A DNA stretch of 64,000 nucleotides from Turnera subulata (lineage: Eukaryota > Streptophyta > Magnoliopsida > Malpighiales > Passifloraceae), in assembly GCA_028386065.3 (NCBI GenBank), contig JAKUCV010006130.1:162352-226351 (forward strand), written 5' to 3'. A program made the translations under genes and the position numbers. The notes below the pieces were generated by a model. The model searched no databases, was not told the origin of the DNA, and worked only from the letters and a program-made list of their open reading frames with translations. Shown in pieces: positions 20,733 to 33,348 of the stretch. The stretch's first letter is position 1; every line of letters starts with the position of its first letter.

Positions 20733-23074
20733 ATGTCGGCAGAATACCCTAACCTCCCCGTAAACTTGTTGCCCGACCCCTCGAGCCCACCGTGGCTCAA
20801 CAAAGGTGACAATGCGTGGCAGCTGACGGCGGCGACCCTCGTGGGCCTCCAGAGTGTACCGGGCCTCGTGATCCTGTACGGTAGCATAGTGAAGAAGAAA
20901 TGGGCCGTGAACTCGGCTTTCATGGCCCTTTACGCCTTCGCCGCGGTGCTAGTCTGTTGGGTGGGCTGGGGCTACAGAATGTCGTTCGGGAAGGAAATGA
21001 TACCATTTCTGGGCCGGCCCGATATTTCATTGGACCAGAAGTTCCTCCTGGATAAGGCCTTTCTTGGATGGTTCCCCAGTGCAACCATGATTTATTTCCA
21101 GTCTGTCTTTGCAGCGATTACCTTGATTTTGATTGCGGGGGCTTTGCTTGGGAGGATGAATTTCCACGCATGGATGCTTTTTGTGCCACTCTGGCTCACC
21201 TTCTCTTACACTATCACTGCTTACAGTATATGGTGCCCTACTGGGTGGTTATCCAAGAAAGGGATCATTGATTACTCTGGAGGATATGTCATTCACCTGT
21301 CCTCTGGTGTTGCTGGCTTCACTGCAGCTTTCTGGGTAGCAACCATGCTATACCACACAAGTTTAATTACTAGTGAAAAAGAAAAATTGCGCATTTGAAT
21401 TGCAATGCATTCATAAATGATAACCCATAACTCACCAAATGTTGTGTACTAATATTCTTATTAAAATTAAAGCATGAGCTAAAAAGGGCTTGTAGGGTGA
21501 TAAAAATTTGATTAAGGTTAAAAGGGTTTTAATTTTTTGGTATGCTAATTGCTAAGTATGGTTTTTTTTGGAATGTTTGGGACAGGTGGGGCCAAGGGCA
21601 AACAAGGATAGGGAAAGATTCCCACCAAACAACATTCTATTGATGTTGGCAGGTGCTGGGCTACTGTGGATGGGGTGGAGTGGGTTCAACGGTGGAGATC
21701 CTTACAGTGTCAGCGTTGATGCATCTCTGGCCGTTCTTAACACCCATGTCTGTACCGCGACCAGCTTGCTGACTTGGCTGTTTCTTGATATACTTTTCTT
21801 TGGGAAGCCCTCTGTGATTGGAGCCACACAAGGGATGATCACTGGTCTTGTTTGCATCACCCCTGCTGCAGGTATATGAATATCCCCCAATCTTTTCCTT
21901 TCTTTTTTTTTTTTTATCAACCTCTTTTTTATAAGTAATTCCCAAATCCTTTAAGGGACAAATGTTTGACGGGAATACAAATTAGAGGAGAGGAAAGAAA
22001 GTAAGGGGACAAAAGCTTTTAATACTAGATCTCTTCATCATTTAAAAGTAAAAATACTGTTCTACAATGATAATCTCTTCACTATTGACGATGCAAAAGC
22101 TGAAAGGAAAATAAAAAAAGGACGATGTAAAAGCTTAAAAGGAAAACAGGAAAAAAAAAAAAAAGCTGCTTTGGAACATGTTCTGATTGAATGTCTTGAG
22201 TCTTGACAATGAATATTTCACCCTTAATAAATTTGGTCTTCAATGTTCAATTTTGACAATGACAAAAAAATGTTTCGCCTCTTATTGTTTTTTTCTTTTT
22301 TTTACAATGACAAAAAAATGTTTCGCCTCTTATTGTTTTTTTTTTCTTTTTTAAAAAGAAAAAAAAAACCCAACGCAAGAAGTATTGCTAAAAAGACATG
22401 CAAATGGTAGCATTGTCTTCGATTTGCACTAAAAAGAACAAGCATCACTCAAACCAAAAAAAAAGAAAAAGGACAAACATTACGAATTTTAATTACAATT
22501 ATATTGAATTTCCAAATCATAAACAGGAGTTGTCCAAGGTTGGGCAGCAATCATAATGGGAATAATGTCTGGTAGCATCCCCTGGTACAGCATGATGGTC
22601 CTCCACAAGAAAATATGGCTTCTCAAGCAAGTAGACGACACCATGGCTGTATTCCATACCCATGCAGTGGCAGGAACCCTAGGAGGAGTCCTTACAGGCT
22701 TCTTTGCACACCCTAAGCTCAGCCGCATCTTTTACTTGGTAGATAATTGGCAGCACTATATAGGGCTTGCCTATGGCCTCCAATCCGGCAGGAGCACTGC
22801 TGGGTTCAAGCAAATGGGAATTCAGATCCTGGGAGTTGTTTTTGTGGTCATTCTTAATATTTTTACCACTAGTGTTATCTGTTTGTTGGTTAGGTTTATA
22901 GTCCCACTAAGGTTAGCAGATGACGAGTTGCAAACTGGTGATGATGCAATCCATGGAGAAGAGGCCTATGCTCTGTGGGGTGATGGAGAGAAGGAGTCCA
23001 AGCATAATTCGGTCTATGAGGAATTCCCACAAGTTGTGCCAAAAGGTGGGGCGGGTCAGGTTGAGATGGCTTGA
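20733..23074 (+). CDS. AMT2-clade high-affinity ammonium transporter
   Basis: Integral membrane ammonium channel/transporter of the Amt/MEP/Rh family, presumably in the plasma membrane. Exons are 20733-21335, 21586-21871 and 22527-23074 (478 aa), all joined in frame. Conserved features include [18 protein letters not shown] at the start of the first membrane segment, the family signature [13 protein letters not shown] near residue 180 with the first pore His (188), VGPR...ERFPPNN at the start of exon 2, [13 protein letters not shown], and FHTHAVAG with the second pore His (about 342). The cytoplasmic tail retains [13 protein letters not shown]. The tail ending and the SIWCPTGWL segment look more like the AMT3-type members of the AMT2 clade than AMT2;1 itself. 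No breaks are seen. Intron 2 contains a tandem duplication. Confidence 0.95.
22256..22371. repeat. 58-bp tandem duplication in AMT intron 2
   Basis: ACAATGACAAAAAAATGTTT and the following CGCCTCTTATTG occur at 22256 and again at 22314, separated by 58 bp, with near-perfect agreement over about 40 bp. Confidence 0.85.
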
Positions 23075-24065
23075 TTTTGGTTCTTTTCTTTGCTTTCTTG
23101 CAAGAGATAACGCAAGATAATGCTGCCTAATGTAATGGTGGTGGGGGCGCAGTTAGGCTGCATGCGTTGGCTTCCTACTTTGAAATTAATTGTTTCTCTA
23201 AGACGAATTCGGTTCAATGTCTCTACGTATTACGTACCTCTTTTTGAGTTGGTGGAGTTGTGATTTGGTGTTGTTTGATACATTATGAATTTGGTGTACT
23301 ATTCAATCTGCCTTAATAAGAATTGAACCCTCCTCGCTGATGGGTTAATTTTTCCTTCCTGTCCTGCCCTGTTACTCAAAATGACATAAAACTGAAAAAA
23401 TATATGGATGACCTGGCAATCGTGGCATCATCCAGGATTTGATGACATATGGTATCTAAGTTTAATTCCCGGCAAATGAGGGAAATTAAGAAAAGTTTGA
23501 TAGCCTCATTGACAATGACTATCAAGAATTAACGGTGTTTATCCTCCGAAGTGGAGATCTCAAAAATTTCAAGCTCGGTTCTTTTTGTTATATATTTTAT
23601 TTATTTATTTTAATTTGGGGTTGTGATTTGGGTATATGGTGATGGGAGGAATGAGCTCACAAATTTCAAGCTCTCAAGTCTGAAGTATATAAAATATTTT
23701 ATTTATTTATTCTCTCCATATTAGAGAGATTAGGAATGAATGAGAGAATAAAGGGAGAAATTTTTCTCTTCATTCCCACTCTCAATACCTTTCTCTCATC
23801 TCTTATACAACCATTAAAACTAAAAACAAAACAAAAAAGATGACTTTTCTCCTCTCGCTCTCTCTTTCCTAAAAACTTTTTTCTCATTCCATACCAACTG
23901 ATGATAAAAAAGATTATTCTCTTAGCTCCAATGTATTAGGCGCCTGTCATCATCAATTGAAAGCCTAGGAAATGGGACCTACAGGCGCCATTGCAGCCTA
24001 GAGCTCATTGGCATGAAATTTGGAAATATTAGGTGATGTTGCCATTAGTTATTTCATTAATAGTA
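23075..24065. other. AMT 3' region and intergenic DNA
   Basis: The 3' UTR and AT-rich intergenic DNA. The short frame at 23699-23887 (minus) is compositional. No gene is seen. Confidence 0.6.
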
Positions 24066-24349
24066 CTCCCACCTTCCCTCAATATAAGTCCTTTAAGGGT
24101 TTTGTATAACTTTTAAGAAAAGTAATAAATGAGTCTAATTTTATTAAATTTTATTGTTCAAATTACCAACTTATCTTTTCTATTATCCCAACAATAAAAC
24201 TTAAGAGAAATAAAAAACCTAAAACAATTGATCTAATGCAAGGATAAATATAAAAAAATTAATTTAATGCTTCTTGAAATTTTTAAACGACTTATATTAT
24301 TAAACAATATACAAAGCCTAAAACGACTTATATTGAGGGATAGAAAGAG
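24066..24349. mobile_element. Stowaway-like MITE
   Basis: About 284 bp with terminal inverted repeats. The left end reads CTCCCACCTTCCCTCAATAT. The right end in reverse complement reads CTCTTTCTATCCCTCAATAT. Both continue AAGTC. Each end is flanked by TA, the duplication of Tc1/mariner-type elements. The interior is AT-rich and non-coding. Confidence 0.75.
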
Positions 24350-24351
24350 TA

Positions 24352-25861
24352 GTTTGCTATGTCATTCGTTGATCTTCAAATATCACAAAATCGTCTTAAT
24401 CATGTTGGGTTGTTGATCTGTCATGACATTAAAATCTCCCAATTCAAAAATTTCAGCGAGAAGTTGATTGGAGTAGATTATAGCAATTCCACACCAGAGG
24501 AAAGGACGACAAATAGACCATAGTTTTATGGATCATGTGAAAAAATAGGTGGGCAAGTTCGATGAGTTTCGTGTTTTGATTCTTGGACCCAAAAGAGAGG
24601 CATGCGTGATGCGCCTAACACAAATATGATATGGTTCAACATCTAAAGGACTGGGAAAAAGTGTCCTATAGCTGGAGAAAAAGTAGACTTGACCCCTGAG
24701 TAAACGTCCAAAACAAAACTTCCTTAATTTCTTTCTTTACTTATTTCAAAAAAACGAGAAAAAAGAAAATCTTTAATTCCATGCTTTCCATCAAACGAAA
24801 CCTCTCCTAGGCAGTTCCTTCCGTAAACCCGAAACCTAAACCAAGTAAACAAAAAAAAAATCTTGCAAGCAGCATCTTTTGTTTACGGTGGACATGGAGG
24901 CCTTGTCTTTTGTCTCCCACGATTACGTGGTGTATATGTAATAATGACGTAAATATGGCAAAATTTAGGTAGACAGGAAATGAGCGAAATCCAATTTGGG
25001 TTTTTGATAATAAGGCCTCTTAAGATTTATTTTTTTTTTAATTTTCTTTTTTTGAACAGGAGTCACTGACTCATTGTCTCTTGCTTGTCTCAATCAGGTG
25101 GGGAATTGTTTTAACTTGCAATCAAAACGCGTTTGACTCTGTCCGAATTTAATCTCCGAACCCCGTCTGTCTACTTCGAGACATTGTAAAAAAATGAAAG
25201 AATTTTCATTGAATTTTGTCAAACATGTGTCGAGTGCAAGTTAAACATATAGTTAAAAAAATAGTACTTGCGTAATGAATATAAAGCGGACGACAGCTGT
25301 AGATGTAACAAATTGTTTTTTTTTTTTTTTAAGAATATAGATGCAACAAATTGTTGAAACAATGAGTTTCTTCCCTTTCCATATGACAAATGTTTAGTTC
25401 AGTTTAAGAGAAAAAAAAAATTCTACCCAAAAAAAAAGAAATACAGATAATAATGCATGTCCAAAACGTGCTCCTACATATTTAGTTGAATTATTAAAGT
25501 CTGTAGAAGTGATAAAGTGTCTATGCAATTGAAACTTTCATGTTCTTTTTTGTACGTGGATGCCACTCCATGCCAATGAAGTTTCAAATATTTCTAGACC
25601 ATAGGGAAAAAAAAAAAAAAAAAGCGTCTACACGGTTGAGAGAGACCAATCCTGATCTCTTGTTCCACTTGCGAATAAAATTGCCTCCATAAATATCTTT
25701 TTTCTGGTTACAAATTTCCTCCATAGAATGAGAGTGGAGTAAAAGCGAAAGACAAATTGAGAGCAAAAACCATTACCAAACTGTTTACGCATTTTCAACA
25801 AATGAAAAATGACGTGCCATAAATATGCTAGCATTTTACTAATGTGGGTTGGCCTTGAAGT
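24352..25861. other. intergenic DNA
   Basis: AT-rich with many A or T runs. Open frames are all short and without domains. I see no gene. Confidence 0.6.
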
Positions 25862-25875
25862 AAAATCTCCGATTC
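25862..25875. repeat. target site duplication of a LINE (left)
   Basis: AAAATCTCCGATTC, repeated at 26848-26861 directly after the A-run of the insertion. Confidence 0.85.
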
Positions 25876-26847
25876 CAAGGGTCTCTAAGGCCTATGGTGA
25901 GGCCTGATCTTATTATTATTTCAAAAATTCCTCTATTTGTTAGAGTAAGCTCTCTGATTTCAAATGGAACCTGGAATTGGCCAGCTTCTCGCTCTTACTT
26001 GATTTCTCAATTCCAAAGTGAGGCGACTTTTATTACTCCTTCTTCATGTCCTGATGACATTATTTGGAATTTATCTACTTGAGACAGATTTATAGTCCAA
26101 AGTGCTTGGGACTCTATTCGAGTAAGGCATCACAGGGTTGATTGGTTTAAAGTTGTTTGGTCTCCTAGATACATACCGAAGCATAGTTTTATTGCTTAGC
26201 AATATTAGATCGGCTGAGCACTCGTTCTAGGCTTCAGAAATGGGGTATTATCTCTAATGGGAGTTGTCTTTTTTGTTCTGCTGCACTTGAGAATCGGGAT
26301 CATCTTTTCTTTGCATGCCCTTATTCCTCTGCTGTATGGTCTCTGTTATTGTCTTTATGTTCTGTTAATCGAGTAGTTGGTGATTGGAGATTTGAATTCC
26401 ATTGGGCAAAAAGCCATATGCAAAAGAGGAGCTTGAAGGCAATGATATTAAGAGTCGCTTGGGCTGCTTGTATTTACCATCTCTGGCGAGAGAGAAATCG
26501 CCGGCATTTCACGAGTTGTTCTCGGTCTATAGTTAGCATCTTAGCCGACATCAGTTCGGATATGAAACTGAGGTTTCAAGGCGTCTCTCAGCTCAAAATC
26601 AGGGCATTAACAATGGAGATGCAGGAGCTGTGTCGTTATTGGGGAATAATTGTTCCTGATTTTTCTTTACAGACTTAATTGCTATGTTACAATATAATTC
26701 TTGATATGGAATTGTCGATTTCCATTTGTATTTTTGCACTGTAATCCTTTGTTGGATTTCTAGGGGCAGTTGTCCTTCCTCTGTAAACAGTCGTTAGGAT
26801 CTCTCCTAATTCATTTGCAATGAGAAGTTTGATTTGACCCTTAAAAA
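25876..26847 (+). mobile_element. 5'-truncated L1-type LINE
   Basis: A 972-bp insertion between 14-bp duplications, ending in CCCTTAAAAA. It contains the C-terminal end of a LINE ORF2, the zinc-binding-in-reverse-transcriptase region, with a pattern like HLWRERNRRHF (near 26480-26512) and interrupted by several stops. The surviving open frame is 26349-26678. Severe 5' truncation is typical of L1 insertion. Confidence 0.85.
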
Positions 26848-27106
26848 AAAATCTCCGATTCAAATCTTCGTGTATACAAAAATTTCATATCTATTACAAT
26901 CCCAATCGGATTCATACTAGTGGGGACAAAATTAGAAATAGCGGATGGGAAAAGAAAATGCATCCTTCCTCTGCCTCATCCAACTCTAGTTCTTTTTTCA
27001 ATTGAAAAGTCAGCTCAGCTCTTTTTTTGTTTTCTTCTACGGATGGATGCGATTGTTTATGAATAAAATTATTCCAAGATATCCGAAAATTAGCACCGGC
27101 TGTTGT

Positions 27107-27426
27107 CAGGGCCGGCCCAATGGGCCAAGCAGTTCAATCTAGGGCTTAGGGCCACCAAATGTATAAGGCCTCCAATTTTATAGTCTATGGGCTTATATAT
27201 AGGATGGGCTGCAGTTTGGAACTGGGTTACTAAAGAAAATTCTGTGGGTTTCTACTGTCCCAAGCCTGGACGAAAGAGGAGGGTTTTACTTTTTGATGTA
27301 TTATCTTGTTTTATATGCTGTGCTATCATGCAGGTAAGTTTTTTTTTTATTTTGTTTTTAATTTTTTTTGAAAGGGCCTCTTTTTGTTTTTCGCTTTAAG
27401 CCTCTCAAAAGCTTGAGCCGGCCCTG
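27107..27426. mobile_element. hAT-type MITE
   Basis: 320 bp with terminal inverted repeats CAGGGCCGGCCCAA at the left and CAGGGCCGGCTCAA in reverse complement at the right. It is flanked by a perfect 8-bp duplication, GCTGTTGT (27099-27106 and 27427-27434), the length produced by hAT transposases. It is non-coding. The short open frame at 27187-27399 is incidental. Confidence 0.9.
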
Positions 27427-27434
27427 GCTGTTGT

Positions 27435-30022
27435 CCTTAATTATCTAAATCCAGATGTTCCGTCAACAAGTTTTATTTCTTTTTAGGATTCTTTCTTGTT
27501 ATTCATTTTATTTAGGGTTTTTGGGTTTTTCGGGTCCCAATGTTTAGTGGTTTGGCCAATTTGGTACCCCGACATTTTTTTTGGCCGGGCAGGTACCCCG
27601 ACTTTGCATGGGCAGGCCAAACGTGATCCCCCGGTCAGGTACCTGCTGACGTGGAGGGCTGCCCGAATTTGAGGTCTAGGAGGTGTTACAAAACGACGTC
27701 GTTTCGTGCCAAAACAACATCGTTTTAGTTGCTTAGGTGGACACATCAGAGCTACGTGTCATTGATTATCCCGCATGCTACAAACCCAGACCACATAATT
27801 GACCCGAAACTGGATGGATGACCGACCCGCACCATGAAAAACCTACCCCCAACAAATTGTTTTTTTTTTCAAATCCAAATAATTTAAAAAATCAAAACTC
27901 AATAATAATATCTGACCCAAAACTAACATACTGCCACGTGATGCTTTGGGAAAAAAAATTGCTAATTGTAAAATTCAACTTCGTTTTGTTTTATTATTTT
28001 CTTTTCCTATGCTTTTAAAAACTATATCCTTTCCTGTATTAACTTTTTTTTTTAAAAAAAAACAAATAGTTCTTCCTCTCCAATTCTGGGAGGCGCACAA
28101 CCAAACAAAATTCCTTCCCCTTCGTCGGAGCTCAGGTCTCCACTTCTTTTCGTGTTTTGCTTTCAATATTCAGTGAATATTGATTCTTATGGGGATTAAC
28201 TAATCGTGTTTGATTTGGTTGTTTTGATGTTGGATCTTGTGGTTGCTACTGTGTTGGTGGTTGTCTTTTTTGTCGTGGATGTGGACGTGTGGTGAGGGTG
28301 AGGTTGAGGGGTTGAGAGCTATGTGATGGTTGGATCTAGCCGGTCCCTCCTCACCTGCGGCGATGTTTATCCACACGGCAGCGTTTTCTCCTATGTTGTT
28401 TGCGTCGGCGATTGGTGGCAGTGGCAGAGGTGGCTCGTGACAACCGGTTCTGCTCCTCAGTCGATTGAGGTGGATAAAGGAGCGGCGGGATTTGGGTGTA
28501 GGGAAGCCATGTATCGAATGCCTTGTTGGAGATTGTTATAGGGTTTTGGTGGGTGTTTGGTGGTGGGGATTTTTGGTGGTAGTGGTGATGGTGGTTATGG
28601 TGTGTTGTGGTGGTGGTTATGGTTGTGTGGTGGTGGTGGTCGTCGGTGATTTGGGGTTGGGGTACTCAATTTGTTAATGCATATTCTTTTCCTTGTTTTT
28701 ATATTTTTAAAAGAAAATATTCATAAAAAAATATTAAAAGAAAATTAAGAGAAGTTGTGATATCTCATTATTTATTTTATTTTTATATTAATTATTATGA
28801 TTATTATCACGATTAATATTATTAATATTAATATTATTATATTTTATTTACGTAGAATGCCAGTGACATAACACTCCGGTCAATCGAGTGTTCGTCGTCT
28901 TTTTCTGGATCTTATAGTTAGAAGTTGAAAAAAAAAAAATGGAAGACTTTCTACACTCCAAAGATGTTGAACATGTTAATCGAAACATCTTAATCTTATA
29001 ATACGACATGCTAATCGAAACATCTTAATCTTATAAGTGAAAAATTATCCACTAAAATTATGCCATTTTATTAAATAAGACTAAATTTTACGCATTTTGG
29101 GAGGCTATTATTAGCATATGTTTTTAGCAAATATTGGATGAATCAATTAGCTTTTACCTCCTGAATTGTTATAAACCATTCAGAATCGTGAAAAGCAACT
29201 ATTTTTTCCAAAAGAAAAACTCATAAACTTAAAATAATAAATTGTAAACCCCAATTTTTCAATTTTTGATTCCAAGTGTAGTTTTCAAAATCTTTTAGTT
29301 TCTAATATAAACTAAAAGATTTATTCTTAATAAAGAATACAATTCAGATTTCAAATAATTTGATAGAATTAACTATTAGGACCGTCAGATGTTAATTTTT
29401 ATTTTAGCGACTTCTATATTCAAATATTATTAATTTAGATCCGAAATAGTATAAGTTTTTAATATAGATTGTCTTAAACAAATTGAATCCCCCCAAAAGG
29501 TTCAAGTAAATAATATTATAATCCAATTAAACTAATGAACCAACCAACTATTGCGTTGCAGGCTTTTTCACATTCTGATTTTCTAATAGTTTAAGGAGAG
29601 GTGTAAAAGAAAAACAGCTTTAAGAAACAGAAAGAAAAGGAGGAAAAAGGAGTCGTTGTATTTTCCGCGTTGAAGAAGACTAAAAAAAGGCCCAGTAGAG
29701 GAGGAGGCTGCACACACAACACTACCTACACAGAAGAAGTAGAAAAGGAAAGCAAAACAAAACAAAACAAAAATCGAATAAATTCGTACGGACATTCATC
29801 CCCCACAATCCTCATAGATCTGTTGGCCGCAGAAACTGCTTAATCCTTTCTTTCCTATTAAATGCGGTGAAGCAGCCCTGCATATTCTCCCTTCCAGGAA
29901 CCCAAAATATACAGAAATAAAGAGAACGATAGCAGCTCCAGTGATCAGCTTCGGTGTTGCAAAAGTAGGGGATGGAGGTAGCGTAGTGGTGTTTGGTTGC
30001 TCAATTTGGTTCGGTGGCGGGA
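27435..30022. other. intergenic DNA and G-gamma promoter
   Basis: A GC-richer patch (27530-27740) has TACCCCGAC repeats and two ACGT palindromes and may be one end of a DNA transposon. A G/T-rich stretch lies at 28230-28670. A 35-bp unit is directly repeated at 28971-29001 and 29006-29036 (ACATGYTAATCGAAACATCT core). No gene is recognised before the 5' UTR of the next gene. Confidence 0.5.
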
Positions 30023-31712
30023 ATGGAGTCGGAAACGTCGTCGTCCGTCGATGAACAGGTCGGTGGCGGCAGCGGCAGCGCTGCTGCGGGTGGAGCTGAC
30101 AGGCGGGGCAAGCATCGGGTTGTTGCAGAGCTTAAGCGCGTGGAGCAAGAAATCAAGTTCTTAGAGGTTAGTTCCCTCACTCAAAATTTGTTGTTGTTGT
30201 TTATTAGTAGTATTTATTTAGGTTGCAGTTAAAGTTGGTTTTGTTTTTAAGCGGACATTGAGGAATTACCGATGTAATTCTTTTGCTTTTGCTTTTTTGC
30301 TTTTTTTTATTAAGAGTATGTTAGCGTCATTATGGTGAGGATTATTTTGGTTGGATTCAGACGTTTTAGAAAATGTTAAAGTTTGATAATGAACATTTGT
30401 ATATTGTTTAATCATATAATGTCAGGTTGGTTTGCGTTGTCATTCCAACTCTACTTAGGTTATCTGGCTCAACAAGGCAATGGCCGGAATAAAAAATCCT
30501 CGTTCGTCCTCACTTCTGTAAAGCTTGAATTTTGTTATTGATTTGTTATAACACCTCTATCTAATTCAATCCAAGATAATTCCTATCTGTATTGCGGCTT
30601 GTAAATCTAAGAAATTATGTTTCTCTCGAGTATTCCTAGGTACTGCACTGGCCGATTTACTTAGTTGGGCTATTGTAGAGAAGTCGTTACTGCTTGCTCA
30701 TATAATTAGTTAGATTAGGTAAATTCTGTTCCTGCAGAGCTTAAGGATATTCTTGATTCTGTCAAACCCTAATGTCATCTCTAGATGCATTTCATGTAAA
30801 TCACAAGTTTCTTGGGTGTTCCTGGGTTCTGCACTTGCTTAGTGTAGTTGGGTGGTTGTAAAGAATCGACATAAGATTCCAAAATATAGACTTGCTCCAA
30901 GCTACTTCTTCAATCTCGGGGTTGTTTTATCTTGCTCTGTACAAGTGAAGAAATGTTCACATTAGACTTACAGACAGTACGCGTACTTTTGACTGAGTCT
31001 TGACCACGCTTCAGCTAGCCTGGGAGAATCCTCCACAAGAACTCTCTACCTTCATGCTCCTTCTGGAGGAGTGTGATTGCTTATCACTTGGAATATGTTA
31101 TCATCTTTTTTTTTTTTTTTGTTTGTTTGGGGCAGTCTTGCTTCCATAGAAAATGGACAAAGAACAATAAAAAGTTTGTGATGCAAAGTATTCATGTACT
31201 CTAGCATCAAAAAAAAAAGTATTCATGTACTCAATTGGGAGTTGAAGAGTACATTGCATTTATATTTTTTCTGTTTTCCATAAATTTTATTCAGGATGAG
31301 TTGGCGGAGCTCGAGAACACGGACAATGTATCTACTGTTTGCGAAGAGTAAGTGTGAGGAAAGATTTCTTTCCGATTGGGAGAAAGCAGAAGAAAAGAAT
31401 ATCAGATGTTCCTATTTTCTCTTTATTTGCTGTTATATGAGGAGTGTGATTAGGACTAAATTATGTTTCCTTGGTGTTCCTCAGGTTGCTGCAAAATGTT
31501 AACACCATACCTGATCCACTACTCTCACTGTAAGTTCTGTAAGACGCATAGGTAGACTTTTGCTTTCCTGCTAGAACTTCTCATTTTCAGTCTCTTATTG
31601 CTTTGTCATTCATGTATTTGGTTGCAGAACAAATGGCCCTTTAAACCCATTATGGGATCGATGGTTTGAAGGCCCCCAGGATTCTCAAGGTTGCCGGTGT
31701 TGGATTCTCTGA
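30023..31712 (+). CDS. heterotrimeric G-protein gamma subunit (type A, CaaX)
   Basis: G-gamma binds G-beta at the plasma membrane and gives the dimer its location and part of its specificity. Exons are 30023-30166, 31295-31347, 31485-31529 and 31628-31712, giving 108 aa with all joins in frame. The product has a Ser/Gly/Ala-rich N-terminus, the GGL coiled-coil region beginning KHRVVAELKRVEQEIKFLE and continuing DELAELENTDNVSTVCEELL, the conserved DPLL, then WDRWFEGPQD and the C-terminal CRCWIL. The last four residues form a CaaX box ending in Leu, which predicts geranylgeranylation; the other Cys may be palmitoylated. It is AGG1/AGG2-like but too short for the Cys-rich AGG3 class. An upstream in-frame start at 29993 would add ten residues. 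I chose 30023 because it begins the acidic family-like N-terminus. Two very small exons (53 and 45 bp) are usual for this gene. Confidence 0.93.
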
Positions 31713-33348
31713 TTTCGAGCTGTCCCCAGTTGCTACCATTGGAGGTTCCAAATAATTAACTCAAAAAATATGTGAACAGAGACAACACTACATTACAATG
31801 CTTTTCTTGGTTAAAGGTCAATGAGTTTGTCCACGGTGTGCAGTCCTCAAGATTTTGGGTTACTCATTATTCATGTAAAAGCTATTCTCTGTTTAGGTAT
31901 ATTTTTGTAAAGCAAAGTAATATGAAACAAAAAATTCTCTTGCTTTGTTGGTCAAAACTAGCATATTCTTGGCCCCAACGGGCCGAAGAAGTCCCATCAG
32001 TAATTGCTTTTATTTCCAGTTTTTTCTTGAAAAAAAATCTCATTACTGGGGAATTAGTTGGGGGGATTTTTTTTCTTTACAGAGAGCACAAAGACTCGGA
32101 TCTTCACATTCATTTTCTTTACAGTGCATTCATGAGATCGATGGTTGACACAAGCTGTATTAGCAGCATTAATGGGTTACATAAATGCAGTGGTGTAGCA
32201 GTAAAAAGGTTCCAGTTTCGAGCCTCCCATGGTGTTGTTCAGAGACAAACAACGACATCAAACTTCTACAGAATCTGCCGTCACAATTCTAAAACTTCCA
32301 TTTTGCATCTCTAGATATATGGAGCTTGACTTGGGAGCTCTCTTCTCCATGGTACTTTTAGTCGGGATGAGATCCATGCCATTGTTATCAATCATTCTGG
32401 GCGGAATGATACTATATATTTGTCATGGAAGTTTTAGTTACAGATTCTGGTACTTGAACAAGAAATACCAGTCCTTCCTAGTAAAGACCGTCACCATCAC
32501 TGTCAGGGATGGAAAAGGGATGGGAATAGAATTTGACGGCAAGGCAGGCGTCCATAGGATAAAACCATGCGGCAGTATAATGGTCCCCCAAATCCTTGCT
32601 TACTACTCTGCTTGCATCAGAAAATTTCTTGCTGCGTTTCATTAAAGGATCTGACTTAACTGCTGAAAGCTACAGGATCAGAAACTGGAATGAAAAATCC
32701 AACTACCGCTATATCTTAGGAATTATCAGGTAAAAAATTTCCATCAACAATGTCTCAATCTAACACGATCACTGAAAAGATGGAAGATTATTCTTATACA
32801 GACATTCTCTAAGGCTTGAAAATCCAATGTTCTGTTTGTGGGAAAAGAAAAAACTAATAATGGCATAGAGTAAAGCCGAGAGGGGACATCTTAGTTAAGA
32901 GCTTATCTTGCAAATGATAACAAACAGGCAGATTGGCAGTCATTGTCCTTGTAGAAATGCATGTGAAAGGTCAACCAGAAGGTTTGTAAAGTAGGCGAAA
33001 TACTCTAATATTTCTCTCTGAACTATTACAAAACAGGTCATCATAACGTGCTACCACAATTAGAACAATGAGGCATACAATAATGAGCTTCAAAGAAACA
33101 GTTCTAACAAACTGAAGGAAAATCTTATCTGTACATTTAGTTGCCTCATCATATAGCAAAGAGCGTGGAAAATCTGAACTAAACATTATTCCTGCGGTCA
33201 ATATGTACAAGGCCAAGGATTTTCTACCATCAGCTCTTAGCTTCAAGGAGCAAAAGTTAACTACTCTCAAACCCATATATGCTTATGTATGTATACTCTG
33301 ACCTAAAACTCTAACCAACAAATAGATACAAAGAGGGGGATTAGATTA
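31713..33348. other. convergent intergenic region
   Basis: It holds the 3' ends of the gamma-subunit gene (+) and the Agenet-ENT gene (-). An ATG-initiated open frame of 138 codons at 32229-32645 (+) has a hydrophobic run near its middle but no family I recognise. Without expression evidence I do not call it a gene. Minus-strand 32971-33276 probably lies in the Agenet-ENT 3' UTR. Confidence 0.5.

Noticed and set aside
32185..32232. tRNA-like B-box (GGTTCCAGTTTCGAG) suggesting a SINE
   Set aside because: The A-box is poorly placed, with no proper spacing, no tail and no target duplication.
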